A DNA stretch of 64,000 bases from Caballeronia sp. LZ062 (GCF_031450785.1 NZ_JARTWB010000001.1:558001-622000); one strand, 5' to 3'; positions 53,023-61,001 are shown, counted from the stretch's first letter. A program made the numbers and translations. The notes: generated from the sequence alone by a model not told the origin.

Positions 53023-53952
53023 TCAGACGTTCGCGTATGAAAGCGTCGGATCGCCCACGCGCGGTCGATAGTTGAGCCGCGCCGAGAGGTCGAGTGCGGC
53101 CTGGCACGCCCGCGCCACGAGCGGCGCGCGTTCGTCTTCGCTGATATCGGAGCGCGGCACGGTCACCGTCAGCGCCGCCACGATGCGCCCGGTCTGATCG
53201 CGCACCGGCGCGCTGATCGCCGAAATGCCGCGCTCGAATGACGCTTCACTTACTGCGTAACCCTGCGCCGCAGTCGCGCGAATCCGCTGATACAGCTCAT
53301 CGACGGTCGCGGGCGTGCGCTCCGTGAAACGCTCCAGTTGACGTTCGGGATAAAGACGACGCAAGTCGGCGGGCGTCAGATCGCCCATCAGCACCTGTCC
53401 GTGCACGGTCGCATGGGCGGGCAGTCGCGTGCCGACGTGTACCTTGACCGAACTGAACATGGGATCGCGCGTTTGCGCGCGCGCGACAAAGACGACATCG
53501 CGTTCATCGCGAATCAGCAAATGGGCGCTCAGGCCGGTATCGTCGCGCAGACGGTCGAGGATCGGCTGGCCGAAGTCGGTGAGTTCGAGCGAACTGAGAT
53601 ATTCGAAGCCGAGCCGCAGCACCGCGACGCCCAGCCGGTAGCTACGCTCGTCCGCCGCGCGCTCCAGAAAGCCGAGCGATTCAAGCGTTTGCAACAGGCG
53701 AAAGGTCGTCGTGCGCGGAATGCCGATGCGCCGCGACAGCTCGGGCGCGCCGAGGACCGGTTCGTGCGACGAAAACTCCGCGAGGATGCGAAGTCCGCGC
53801 TCGAGCCCCGGCACGGAATAGCCGGAGCCGGCGGCCGGATCGTCGTCAGATGCGGATGCGGATTCCACGCCCGCCGCGTCGTGTTCTTGTTTTTCGCGGG
53901 CCGTGTCCGCCTTGGACGGCTTCGTCGTGCGTGTCGTGGTTGCTCGCGCCAT
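53023..53952 (-). CDS. IclR-family regulator, paralogue of the operon A regulator
   Basis: This 309-residue protein has the same two-domain plan as the regulator at 48564-49397, preceded by a 45-residue polar N-terminal extension (ARATTTRTTKPSKADTAREK and onward). The winged helix reads LGAPELSRRIGIPRTTTFRLLQ, against LGAPELSRRLGIPRTTVFRLLQ in the paralogue. The effector domains also match closely (RLGFEYLSSLELTD in both). It faces the porin gene and lies behind operon C. It probably reads the same operator as its paralogue. No clear ribosome site precedes ATG 53952, so the extension is uncertain. Confidence 0.9.
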   Translation of the reverse strand: MARATTTRTTKPSKADTAREKQEHDAAGVESASASDDDPAAGSGYSVPGLERGLRILAEFSSHEPVLGAPELSRRIGIPRTTTFRLLQTLESLGFLERAADERSYRLGVAVLRLGFEYLSSLELTDFGQPILDRLRDDTGLSAHLLIRDERDVVFVARAQTRDPMFSSVKVHVGTRLPAHATVHGQVLMGDLTPADLRRLYPERQLERFTERTPATVDELYQRIRATAAQGYAVSEASFERGISAISAPVRDQTGRIVAALTVTVPRSDISEDERAPLVARACQAALDLSARLNYRPRVGDPTLSYANV

Positions 53953-54046
53953 GATCGGCAGAATCGCAGAAGGAAAGATTAGCGATGATAGCGTGCCGCG
54001 AAGCCGGGTCCTGTGTTTTCCTCGCTCCGTGGCGCGAGCCGGCGCG

Positions 54047-55006
54047 TCAAAGATCGAGAACGAGCTTCTCGCCCTTGCAACCCGATACGCATACCATCAT
54101 GACCTGATTCGTCGCGCGTTCGGATGCGCTCAGCACGGAATCGCGATGGTCCGGGCAGCCGCCCAGCACTCGCGTTTCGCACGAACCGCAGATGCCTTCC
54201 ATGCAGCTATGCTCGACTTCCACGCCTGCTTCGAGCAATGAGTCGAGCAATGTCGCGCCGGGCGCCACGTCGATCAGCTTCTTGCTGCGCGCCAGTTCCA
54301 CGCTGTAGCCGTGATTCAGGGCAGGCGCGGCCTGCGGGACGGCCTGAAACCGTTCGATATGCCGGTTCGTGATGCCGACCGCTTCGCACGCTGCATCGAA
54401 GGCGTCGAGCATCGGCGCGGGGCCGCAGCAGTAGACGTGCGCATCGGCGGGAACCTGCGACAAATACGCTTTCAGATCGGCGGGGCGGCGGTCGTTCTCG
54501 TCGTCGAAATGCACGTCCAGCTTGCCGCCGAGCGCCCGCAGTTCGTCGATGAACGCCGCGTGCTCGGCACTGCGCGCGCAGTACAGCATCTGCACCGGCC
54601 GCCCGAGTTCGATCAGGCGCCGATACATGCACAGGATCGGCGTCACGCCGATACCGCCCGCGATCAGCACGCTATGCCCGGCGTTTTCATCGAGCGAAAA
54701 CAGATTGCGCGGCGCCGACAACTGCACGCTCATGCCCACGCGGAAGTTGTCGTGGATGAAGCGCGAACCGCCCCGCCCTTTCTTGTCGATCTGCACGCCG
54801 ACCACATAGCGGTCCGTCTCGCCGCACGGATTGAGCAGCGAATAGCTGCGCAAGAGTCCGCTCGACAGATGCAGGTCGATATGCGCGCCCGGCTCGAAGC
54901 CGGGAAAACGTTCGCCGCGCGGCGGCACCAGTTCGATGCTCATGATGCCCGGCGCCTCGTGACGCAACGTGCGAACGAGGGCTGTCATGCTGGGTGAATT
55001 GCTCAT
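54047..55006 (-). CDS. Oxygenase reductase (FMN/NAD and [2Fe-2S], VanB/phthalate dioxygenase reductase type)
   Basis: This 319-residue electron-transfer protein has a flavin domain (GAHIDLHLSSGLLRSYSLLN), an NAD domain (VLIAGGIGVTPILCMYRRL, VYCCGPAPMLDAF) and a C-terminal plant-type ferredoxin with Cys ligands in SCMEGICGSCETRV and a later VCVSGC. It passes electrons from NADH to the Rieske oxygenase encoded two genes upstream. It is the last gene of operon C. Together with the alpha subunit it forms a class IA two-component oxygenase. Confidence 0.92.
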   Translation of the reverse strand: MSNSPSMTALVRTLRHEAPGIMSIELVPPRGERFPGFEPGAHIDLHLSSGLLRSYSLLNPCGETDRYVVGVQIDKKGRGGSRFIHDNFRVGMSVQLSAPRNLFSLDENAGHSVLIAGGIGVTPILCMYRRLIELGRPVQMLYCARSAEHAAFIDELRALGGKLDVHFDDENDRRPADLKAYLSQVPADAHVYCCGPAPMLDAFDAACEAVGITNRHIERFQAVPQAAPALNHGYSVELARSKKLIDVAPGATLLDSLLEAGVEVEHSCMEGICGSCETRVLGGCPDHRDSVLSASERATNQVMMVCVSGCKGEKLVLDL

Positions 55007-55018
55007 CTTTGCGTCTCT

Positions 55019-55435
55019 CTACTTGGCCGCGCGCCTCGCGATATCCAGCCGCGCGCACGCTTCGATCTCCACGCGCAGTTCCGGAAACACGAGACCCGAT
55101 ACTTCGACGAGGGTCGAACACGGATACGCGCCGCCCGCTTGCACGTGCTCGTCGAAAAATGCTTTGCGCGCGCGTCCGACTTCCGTCTTGTCGGCGATAT
55201 CGGTGACATAGACCACGAGCTTCGTGATGCAGCCGGTGTCGCCGCCCGCCGTCTCGACGAGCGCGCGGATTTTCTCCAGCACGCGCATCGTCTGATCGTA
55301 AGTGGACAACCCGTCCGCCGGATGCGCGGTCATGCCCGACATCACTATTTCGTTGCCGATGACGAGCGCGTTGCTCCATGTCGCGTGCGGCGCGTCGGGA
55401 ACCTGCTCGCAGTGCACGCGCGCAACGGTCGTCAT
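55019..55435 (-). CDS. RidA/YjgF-family protein (possible imine or aminomuconate deaminase)
   Basis: This 138-residue member of the Rid superfamily has NALVIGNEIVMSGMTAHPADG, YDQTMRVLEKIRALVETAGGD, ITKLVVYVTDIADK, CSTLVEVSGLVFPELRVEIEA. Rid proteins hydrolyse reactive imines; a subgroup are 2-aminomuconate deaminases of aminophenol pathways. The usual Arg of RidA near the C-terminus appears at ELRVEIEA. Its start overlaps the oxygenase stop (ATGA). A deaminase role would mean a nitrogen-bearing substrate. Confidence 0.85.
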   Translation of the reverse strand: MTTVARVHCEQVPDAPHATWSNALVIGNEIVMSGMTAHPADGLSTYDQTMRVLEKIRALVETAGGDTGCITKLVVYVTDIADKTEVGRARKAFFDEHVQAGGAYPCSTLVEVSGLVFPELRVEIEACARLDIARRAAK

Positions 55436-56451
55436 CGCGCCGCCTCGCCTTCGATCTGCGCCTTCGCGAGGTTCTTCAGATGACGGCGCAATCTCACGAT
55501 GCCCATATCGTGCTGATACAAATGTTCGTTCTTGTTCGCATCCGGCTCCATGAACTCGAGGATCTCGCGATCCTGTTCGAGCACGGCCCAGTGACGCGCT
55601 TCCAGACGATTGCGATACAGGAAGCGCCACGTATCGCGCTGCCAGCCTTCGACCTTGCGGCAACGCCAGTGAAACACGGCCGCGAGATTCGGCGCAATCG
55701 GCGTATAGCTGCCGATGATGATGAAGTTGCCGCCGGGACCGCCCGTCTTCGGATACGGGATCTCAAGGCGCATCCAGTGCGTGCCCGTATCGGCCCATTC
55801 GGTCCAGTCGAAGTTCACGTCGCGCTGACCGACCTTCTCGAAGACGAAACCGCGGTCGGTATCACGGATGGTGAAGGTCGCGCTGATGTCGCCTTCGGAC
55901 ATGGAATGCGACTGCTTGTGAAGGTAAGCGCCGTGCATCGGGTCCATCACGTTGTCGAGCACATAGCGATAATCGCCCTTCCATTCCGTGTAGCACAGGA
56001 AGGAAGAGAACGCGTCGCCCGTCAGCTCTTCGGGCAGCACGAGCGGCGGCGCTTCGTCGATGTTGGTCGCCGAGTTGTACAGCCACAGCGCGCCGGCGCG
56101 CTCCTGGACATGGAACGAACGCGCGCCGCGCGAGCCTTCGAGCTTGCAGCCGGGGCTGCCCGGCACCGAGGTGACGACGCCGTCGCAGCGCACATGCACG
56201 CCGTGGTAGCCGCACTGAATGCGATCGCCCAGCACGACGCCGCGAGAAAGCGGGGCGCCGCGATGCGGACAATGGTCTTCGAGCGCATACGGCGTGCCGT
56301 CGGTATCGCGCCAGAATACGAGCTTGCGGCCGAGCCGGCGCAGCGACACCGGCTCCTGCTTCACGAACGATGACGGGCAAATGGGGTACCACAGGTTCTG
56401 CAAGCCGCGTTGCAGCGTGCTTTCGATGTCGTCTTTCTGATTCGTATTCAT
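55432..56451 (-). CDS. Rieske non-haem iron oxygenase, large subunit
   Basis: In this 339-residue oxygenase the Rieske cluster ligands are Cys 61, His 63, Cys 80 and His 83 (CPHRGAPL, CGYHGV). The mononuclear iron site is in DNVMDPMHGAYLH, with His 173 and His 178 and bridging Asp 170. The size and absence of a beta subunit gene place it with VanA/phthalate-type alpha-only enzymes, which demethylate or hydroxylate aromatic rings. The reductase two genes downstream is its likely partner. Substrate unknown. Confidence 0.92.
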   Translation of the reverse strand: MNTNQKDDIESTLQRGLQNLWYPICPSSFVKQEPVSLRRLGRKLVFWRDTDGTPYALEDHCPHRGAPLSRGVVLGDRIQCGYHGVHVRCDGVVTSVPGSPGCKLEGSRGARSFHVQERAGALWLYNSATNIDEAPPLVLPEELTGDAFSSFLCYTEWKGDYRYVLDNVMDPMHGAYLHKQSHSMSEGDISATFTIRDTDRGFVFEKVGQRDVNFDWTEWADTGTHWMRLEIPYPKTGGPGGNFIIIGSYTPIAPNLAAVFHWRCRKVEGWQRDTWRFLYRNRLEARHWAVLEQDREILEFMEPDANKNEHLYQHDMGIVRLRRHLKNLAKAQIEGEAAR

Positions 56452-56463
56452 GTCGGTCTTCCT

Positions 56464-56682
56464 CTACTGTCCGAGCCGCGCCATTTCGGCACGAAAGTTC
56501 TCTTCGGTCCAGTTGTCGGCGTTTTGCGCGCGCGGTCCGAATTCGTTCAGATAGGCAACCAGTTCCGGCAGAACGGTGATGCCCTGCGCGAACGCGCGCT
56601 CGATTGCATCGCCCAGCAGGTTTTCGTACTGCGTCGGGGGACGCTGCCGCGCCTGATGCGGCTCCAGATATCGATCCATCAT
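56464..56682 (-). CDS. Small protein with recombinase-like helix-turn-helix
   Basis: This 72-residue protein reads RPPTQYENLLGDAIERAFAQGITVLPELVAYLNEFGPRAQN followed by WTEENFRAEMARLG. That pattern resembles the small C-terminal helical domain of serine recombinases (LPELVAxLNxxG...W). It lacks any catalytic domain. Two adjacent ATGs (56682, 56679) are possible: the first overlaps the previous stop as ATGA, the second has better spacing from GGAGG. It lies between the 110-residue protein and the Rieske gene. It may be a scaffold or oxygenase accessory protein; the function is unknown. Confidence 0.7.
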   Translation of the reverse strand: MMDRYLEPHQARQRPPTQYENLLGDAIERAFAQGITVLPELVAYLNEFGPRAQNADNWTEENFRAEMARLGQ

Positions 56683-57011
56683 TTGCCTCCGTTACGAACC
56701 CGTTCGCGAATGCGTTCGCGCACGGGTACAAAATCATAAGTCGGGTAACACTCGGTGCTGAACACGCCCCACGCCGAACGTTCCAGTTCCACGTTCACGG
56801 CCGGCAGCAGCTTCGGCGGCACCTCCAGCGTCACGATCTGGCCGAAGCCCATCGCCACCGTCCACGACACGATCCTCACGCCTTCCGGCGGAAAACGGTC
56901 CCACCACTCGGCTTCCTTCAGCTTCGTCTGGATCGCATCGAGATTATTCGACTGGTCATGTCGCAGGAACACGGTGATGAGAACCGTATCCTGAGTCGCG
57001 TCTGAACTCAC
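56679..57011 (-). CDS. Small protein of unknown family (110 residues) in the oxygenase operon
   Basis: This is a soluble protein (VLITVFLRHDQSNNLDAIQTKL, WWDRFPPEGVRIVSWTVAMGFGQIVTLEVPPKLLPAVNVEL, ERSAWGVFSTECYPTYDF). Alternating beta strands and two helices suggest a ferredoxin-like (dimeric alpha-beta barrel) fold, but I do not recognise the family. The start is GTG at 57011 with AGGAG seven bases upstream; the longer open frame is a shadow of the transporter gene. It lies 10 bp after the MFS stop. Confidence 0.7.
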   Translation of the reverse strand: MSSDATQDTVLITVFLRHDQSNNLDAIQTKLKEAEWWDRFPPEGVRIVSWTVAMGFGQIVTLEVPPKLLPAVNVELERSAWGVFSTECYPTYDFVPVRERIRERVRNGGK

Positions 57012-57021
57012 CGTTCTACTC

Positions 57022-58446
57022 CTAGTTTTCGAGCTGTTCGAGCACGAGGCCCTTCGTTTCCACGCCGAGCAGATGGATGACGATAGCGGCCACCAGCAGC
57101 ACCGCGCCGAATGCCCAGAACGCCACGCCGATGTTCGTCGTGATGGTCTTCGAGACGAGCGCGGGCGCCGCAATCGCCGCGATCTTGAGCCACGCGCTGC
57201 CGACGCCGCAGCCGAGCGCGCGCACGCTCGTCGGATAAAGCTCGGGCGTGTAGACGTAGGCGGTGATGAAGCCGCAGCCGAGCAGCCCGAACGACAACGC
57301 GCAGAAGGTGCCGACCACATAGACGGAGCTGTCGCGGAAGATCGCCGCACAGAACAGCGAGATCGCGCACAGCACGAACGATACGTTGATGACCGGCTTG
57401 CGCCCGACCTTGTCGACGACGAGCGCGCACACCAGCGAGCCGATCACGCCGAGCACCGATGCGCCCACCGTCAGATTCAGCGCCAGTTGCAGCGGTGCGT
57501 GGTAGACGGCCCGGTAGATCGTCGGCAGCCACGTCAGCAGGCCGTATTGGATCACGCCGCATGTCATCCACAGCATGGCGACCGCGATCGTGCGCTTCAG
57601 ATACAGCGGTCCGAACAGATCGCGCACAGTGCGCTTCGGGTGCTTGACCGACAGTTGCGCGAGACGGATGTCGTCGCCCTGCGGCAGCGGCGGCAGCGGG
57701 CCTTTGACGCTGGCTTCGAACGCGGCGAGCGATTGCGCGGCTTCCGTCATGCGGCCACGTTGACCGAGCCAGCGCGGCGATTCCGGCACGAGGCGGCGCA
57801 GCGTGAAGAACAGAATCAGCGGAATGCCGCCCACGAAATAGATGACTTCCCAGCCGAGCTTCGGTACGAGCCAGGCGCCGAGCGCATTCGATACCAGCAG
57901 GCCGATGGGAAAGATGATCTCGTACAGGAGCACGAAACGTCCGCGTCCGTGCGCGCGCGTGATCTCGCTGATATACGCCGCCGCGACGGGCAACTCGCCG
58001 CCGAGACCGATGCCCTGCGCCGCGCGCAACGCGACAAAGCTCGCATATGACGGCGCAAAGCCGCACGCGATACTCGTGATGCCGATGATCCCGGAACTCC
58101 ACGCAATCGTGTTCACGCGGCCGAAACGCTCGGCGAGCGCGGGAAAAACGAGTGCGCCGATTAATTGCCCGACCGAACCCGCCGCGATCAGAAACGCGAT
58201 CTGCGACGGCGACAAGCCCCACTTCGCGATGAGCATCGGCAACGTCGCGGCGATGGCGATGACGTCGAATCCATCGAAAAACGTCGCGCAGCCGATGAGC
58301 ACGCGGGCGCGCACCTGCATGGCGTTGCCGGGCAGCCGCTCCATGCGCGCCACGATGCCGCCCATCGTCACGCGGTCCGAAGACGCGGCGACGCCCGCCC
58401 CTCCTGCACTGTTCACCTCGACATTCATGTCCATTGGATTTCGCAT
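57022..58446 (-). CDS. MFS transporter of the aromatic acid:H+ symporter (AAHS/NiaP) type
   Basis: This 474-residue transporter has FFDGFDVIAIAATLPMLIAKWGLSPSQ in helix 1, the motif GALVFPALAERFGRVNTIAWSS, RAAQGIGLGGELPVAAAYISEI and a late PELYPTSVRALGCGVGSAWLK. The DGFD motif is a hallmark of AAHS carriers such as PcaK and of NiaP-like nicotinate transporters. It should import the pathway substrate. ATG 58446 is the first of three in-frame ATGs (58446, 58434, 58428); none has a strong ribosome site. First gene of operon C. Confidence 0.9.
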   Translation of the reverse strand: MRNPMDMNVEVNSAGGAGVAASSDRVTMGGIVARMERLPGNAMQVRARVLIGCATFFDGFDVIAIAATLPMLIAKWGLSPSQIAFLIAAGSVGQLIGALVFPALAERFGRVNTIAWSSGIIGITSIACGFAPSYASFVALRAAQGIGLGGELPVAAAYISEITRAHGRGRFVLLYEIIFPIGLLVSNALGAWLVPKLGWEVIYFVGGIPLILFFTLRRLVPESPRWLGQRGRMTEAAQSLAAFEASVKGPLPPLPQGDDIRLAQLSVKHPKRTVRDLFGPLYLKRTIAVAMLWMTCGVIQYGLLTWLPTIYRAVYHAPLQLALNLTVGASVLGVIGSLVCALVVDKVGRKPVINVSFVLCAISLFCAAIFRDSSVYVVGTFCALSFGLLGCGFITAYVYTPELYPTSVRALGCGVGSAWLKIAAIAAPALVSKTITTNIGVAFWAFGAVLLVAAIVIHLLGVETKGLVLEQLEN

Positions 58447-58498
58447 CGCCAATTTCGGGGTTGAACGGTCATCGTGGCCGCTGTCTTCGCGGCCACGT

Positions 58499-58514
58499 GT
58501 TCCGCATAGGGAAC
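58499..58514. promoter_or_regulatory. IclR-type operator of operon C (site 3 of 3)
   Basis: GTTCCGCATAGGGAAC is a perfect GTTCC-N6-GGAAC inverted repeat, 53 bp before the MFS start. It begins 20 bases from the -10 box at 58534-58539, as at the other two sites. Confidence 0.75.
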
Positions 58515-58533
58515 AACGATTCGTATATGGTGA

Positions 58534-58539
58534 ATTCTA
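58534..58539 (-). promoter_or_regulatory. -10 box of operon C
   Basis: On the minus strand this reads TAGAAT, a good -10 hexamer. No good -35 is seen at 15-18 bases, so an activator may be needed. The predicted start is near 58527. Confidence 0.5.
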
Positions 58540-58721
58540 CGCCCGCGTCTCCGTCAGAAAAAAAACATTTCGAGATCTTCAGGGAAAACACCGACGGTAC
58601 GCAGATCAGCCACGGCGCGCGGGCTTGAGAAGCGGAGAAGTCAAGCATCGGCGCGCCGAAACCCGTTGCGAACAAAAATAAAAGCCCCTAGGCTGCGCAT
58701 CGTTCACTTTCTTTTCACACC

Positions 58722-58735
58722 GTTCATTTTTGAAC
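58722..58735. promoter_or_regulatory. Inverted repeat before the FAD monooxygenase gene
   Basis: GTTCA-TTTT-TGAAC is a perfect inverted repeat ending 15 bp before the ATG at 58751. A related CGTTCAC half-site lies at 58701-58707. It differs from the GTTCC-N6-GGAAC sites, so it may belong to the third IclR protein (59910). Confidence 0.5.
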
Positions 58736-58750
58736 ATATGCGAGGGCGCG

Positions 58751-59872
58751 ATGTTGAAGGTCGGGATCAACGGCGGGGGAATCGGCGGGCTGGCGGCAGC
58801 CATCGCGATCAGCCGGGCGGGACATGAAGTGACCGTGTTCGAGCAGGCCGAGCAGTTCGGCCGCGTCGGCGCGGATATCAACCTGACGCCGAATGCCGTG
58901 CGCGCACTCGACGGACTGGGCATCGGCGAGTTGCTGCGCGAAACGGCGGCGCGTCCGACCGCGCGCATCAGCCGGATGTGGGACACGGGCGCGGAAACGT
59001 CGCGCCTGCCGATGTCCGACGAAGCCGAACGCCAATACGGCGCGCCGCAATTGACGATGCATCGCGCAGATGTGGTCAACGCGCTGGTTCAGGCGGTGCC
59101 GGGCGAGCAGTTGCGACTGGGGCGCCGCGTGACGGGATTCGAGCAGCGCGACGCGAGCGCAGCGGTGACGCTGGCTGATAACAGCGTGCATGCATTCGAT
59201 CTCGTGATCGGCGCGGACGGCATTCATTCCGGTGTGCGCGAGTTCGTCTTCGGCGAAGACCGGCCGCAGTTCACGGGCATCGTCTCGTATCGCGCGGTGG
59301 TGCCGGCGACGCGGCTCGCCGGTATCGAACTGGGCGCCTTCGTGAAGTGGTGGGGCCCGACGCCGGAATCGCAGATCGTCACGTTTCCGCTGAATCGCGG
59401 GCGCGACGTCTTCATCTTCGCGACGACGGCGCAGACGGACTGGACGAACGAATCGTGGACCGCGCCCGGCGATCCGGACGCGCTGCGCGACGCCTACCGG
59501 CACTTCCACGCGGATGCCCGCGCCCTGCTCGCCGCCTGCGATACCGTGCTGGCGTCCGCGCTCTATGTGCGCGATCCGTTGCCGCTGTGGAGCCGCGGCA
59601 ACTTCACGCTGCTCGGCGACGCCTGCCATCCGATGATGCCGTTCATGGCGCAAGGCGCAGGCATGGCGATCGAAGACGCCGTCGTGCTGTCGCGCGCGCT
59701 CGAAGGCGTGTCGCCGTCCAGGCTCGGCGCTGCGCTGAACCGCTACGAGAATGCGCGGCGCGAGCGCACGGCCCGCATTCAGGTCGGCTCGCGCGGCAAC
59801 AACTGGCTCAAGGAAGGCGGCAACGCCGACTGGGTTTATGGCTACGATGCCTGGACCGTTCCTCTGGCATGA
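58751..59872 (+). CDS. FAD-dependent aromatic hydroxylase, NicC/salicylate-hydroxylase-like
   Basis: This 373-residue group A flavin monooxygenase has the FAD motif INGGGIGGLAAAIAISRAG (residues 5-23), the DG motif VIGADGIHSGVREF and the GD motif FTLLGDACHPMMPFMAQGAGMAIEDA. The stretches FVKWWG, RDPLPLWSRG and the ending NADWVYGYDAWTVPL are close to 6-hydroxynicotinate 3-monooxygenase (NicC). It hydroxylates a ring, sometimes with loss of a carboxyl group. ATG 58751 has GAGGG upstream. It diverges from operon C and is followed after 37 bp by an IclR gene. No NicX, NicF or NicE homologue is seen, so nicotinate is not established. Confidence 0.88.
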   Translation: MLKVGINGGGIGGLAAAIAISRAGHEVTVFEQAEQFGRVGADINLTPNAVRALDGLGIGELLRETAARPTARISRMWDTGAETSRLPMSDEAERQYGAPQLTMHRADVVNALVQAVPGEQLRLGRRVTGFEQRDASAAVTLADNSVHAFDLVIGADGIHSGVREFVFGEDRPQFTGIVSYRAVVPATRLAGIELGAFVKWWGPTPESQIVTFPLNRGRDVFIFATTAQTDWTNESWTAPGDPDALRDAYRHFHADARALLAACDTVLASALYVRDPLPLWSRGNFTLLGDACHPMMPFMAQGAGMAIEDAVVLSRALEGVSPSRLGAALNRYENARRERTARIQVGSRGNNWLKEGGNADWVYGYDAWTVPLA

Positions 59873-59909
59873 TGCGGTCCTTTCTTCCGGCAACGAGCGC
59901 GCTTGAGCC

Positions 59910-60671
59910 ATGACCGCAACCCATGAAAGACCGGCCGACACATCGGGCGCGGTCGAACGATCGCTGCGTTTGCTTCGCTTCATCGCCGAAGGCGGTTCCA
60001 CACGCAACATCAGCGAGGCGGCGCGCCGCATCGGCGTGAATCGGGTGACGCTGATGCGCCTGATCGCGGTGCTCGAACAGGCCGGGATGCTCATCGCCGA
60101 TGCCGCCGGGCATCGTCTGGGCATGCCGTTTCTGACGCTGGCCTCCGCTGCGCTCGGGTCGTCGAGTCTCATCGCCCGGGCGCGCGAGGTCTTGCCGGGT
60201 CTCGCGGCATCGACACGCATGTCGGCGTATCTCGTCGTGCGCGAGGCGCACGAGATCGTCTACTGGCTCGCCGAAACGCCCGATACGCCGCTCGTGAGCC
60301 AGATTCGCGTGGGCAGCCGTCTGCCTGCGTACCGTGCGACGCCCGGTCTTGCGATGCTCGCCTTGCTCGATGCCGGGGAAGTCGAGCGCATGTGCGAATC
60401 GTCGTGGCAAGAGCCGGATGCGCCCGCGTTCGAAGACTTGCGGGCGCGGCTCGAGCAGATCAAGGCCGATGGCTGCGCGTGGAGCCGATCGGGCCTCGAA
60501 GCGGGCATCGATTCATGCGCCGCGCCGATCGTCAGCGCCGATGGGCGCGTGCTCGCGGCGCTGAGCGTGGCCGGCCCATCGCAGATGTTCTCGCACGAGT
60601 CGGAACGCTCGAGAACGCTGGCCGAACAGGTGATCTCCGCTGCGCAGCAGATATCGACACTCGTGCTTTGA
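59910..60671 (+). CDS. IclR-family regulator following the FAD monooxygenase
   Basis: This 253-residue regulator has a winged helix (VERSLRLLRFIAEGGSTRNISEAARRIGVNRVTLMRLIAVLEQAG) and an effector domain (LVVREAHEIVYWLAETPD, GCAWSRSGLEAGIDSCAAPIVSADG). It is clearly distinct from the two paralogous IclR proteins of this region, with a different recognition helix. It probably controls the monooxygenase in the same transcription unit, perhaps through the repeat at 58722-58735. Confidence 0.9.
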   Translation: MTATHERPADTSGAVERSLRLLRFIAEGGSTRNISEAARRIGVNRVTLMRLIAVLEQAGMLIADAAGHRLGMPFLTLASAALGSSSLIARAREVLPGLAASTRMSAYLVVREAHEIVYWLAETPDTPLVSQIRVGSRLPAYRATPGLAMLALLDAGEVERMCESSWQEPDAPAFEDLRARLEQIKADGCAWSRSGLEAGIDSCAAPIVSADGRVLAALSVAGPSQMFSHESERSRTLAEQVISAAQQISTLVL

Positions 60672-60713
60672 CGGCTCCTGCGCGCGCATGGCCGTGACGG
60701 GCACCGCGGAGGA

Positions 60714-61001
60714 CTAGCGCCTCACCACAGCATCGACGGGTTTCATCGCGGCGAGACCGCCACCGCCGAGTTGCCAGTCAGGTTGCGGCGGATCGCGCTC
60801 ATCGACGTCGGCCATGCCGTACTCAATCGCGTAGCGTCTCGCTTGCAGTGCGCACGCGAACTGGCCCAGCCCACCGCTCGCACGCAGGCCACCAGCAGGC
60901 GTCCTGATAATGACCATCGCCGTGTACAGACCTCCGGCGTCTTCGACGGCGATCGCCGTCAGGACGAAGCCTTTATATAGCACTTCAGGATCGCTATTCA
61001 T
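60714..61001 (-). CDS. Small conserved-looking protein of unknown function
   Basis: This 95-residue soluble protein reads MNSDPEVLYKGFVLTAIAVEDAGGLYTAMVIIRTPAGGLRASGGLGQFACALQARRYAIEYGMADVDER. The beta-rich start and a helix with FACALQARRYAIEYG suggest a compact fold seen in short Burkholderia proteins, but I cannot name the family. ATG 61001 has a GAGAGAGAG tract upstream; the frame continues to 61148 without a better start. It converges on the IclR gene. Confidence 0.6.
   Translation of the reverse strand: MNSDPEVLYKGFVLTAIAVEDAGGLYTAMVIIRTPAGGLRASGGLGQFACALQARRYAIEYGMADVDERDPPQPDWQLGGGGLAAMKPVDAVVRR

Noticed and set aside
58518..58535. Second imperfect repeat ATTC...GAAT next to the operon C operator
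   Set aside because: Short arms with a wide spacer that overlap the -10 region; no counterpart at the other two promoters.
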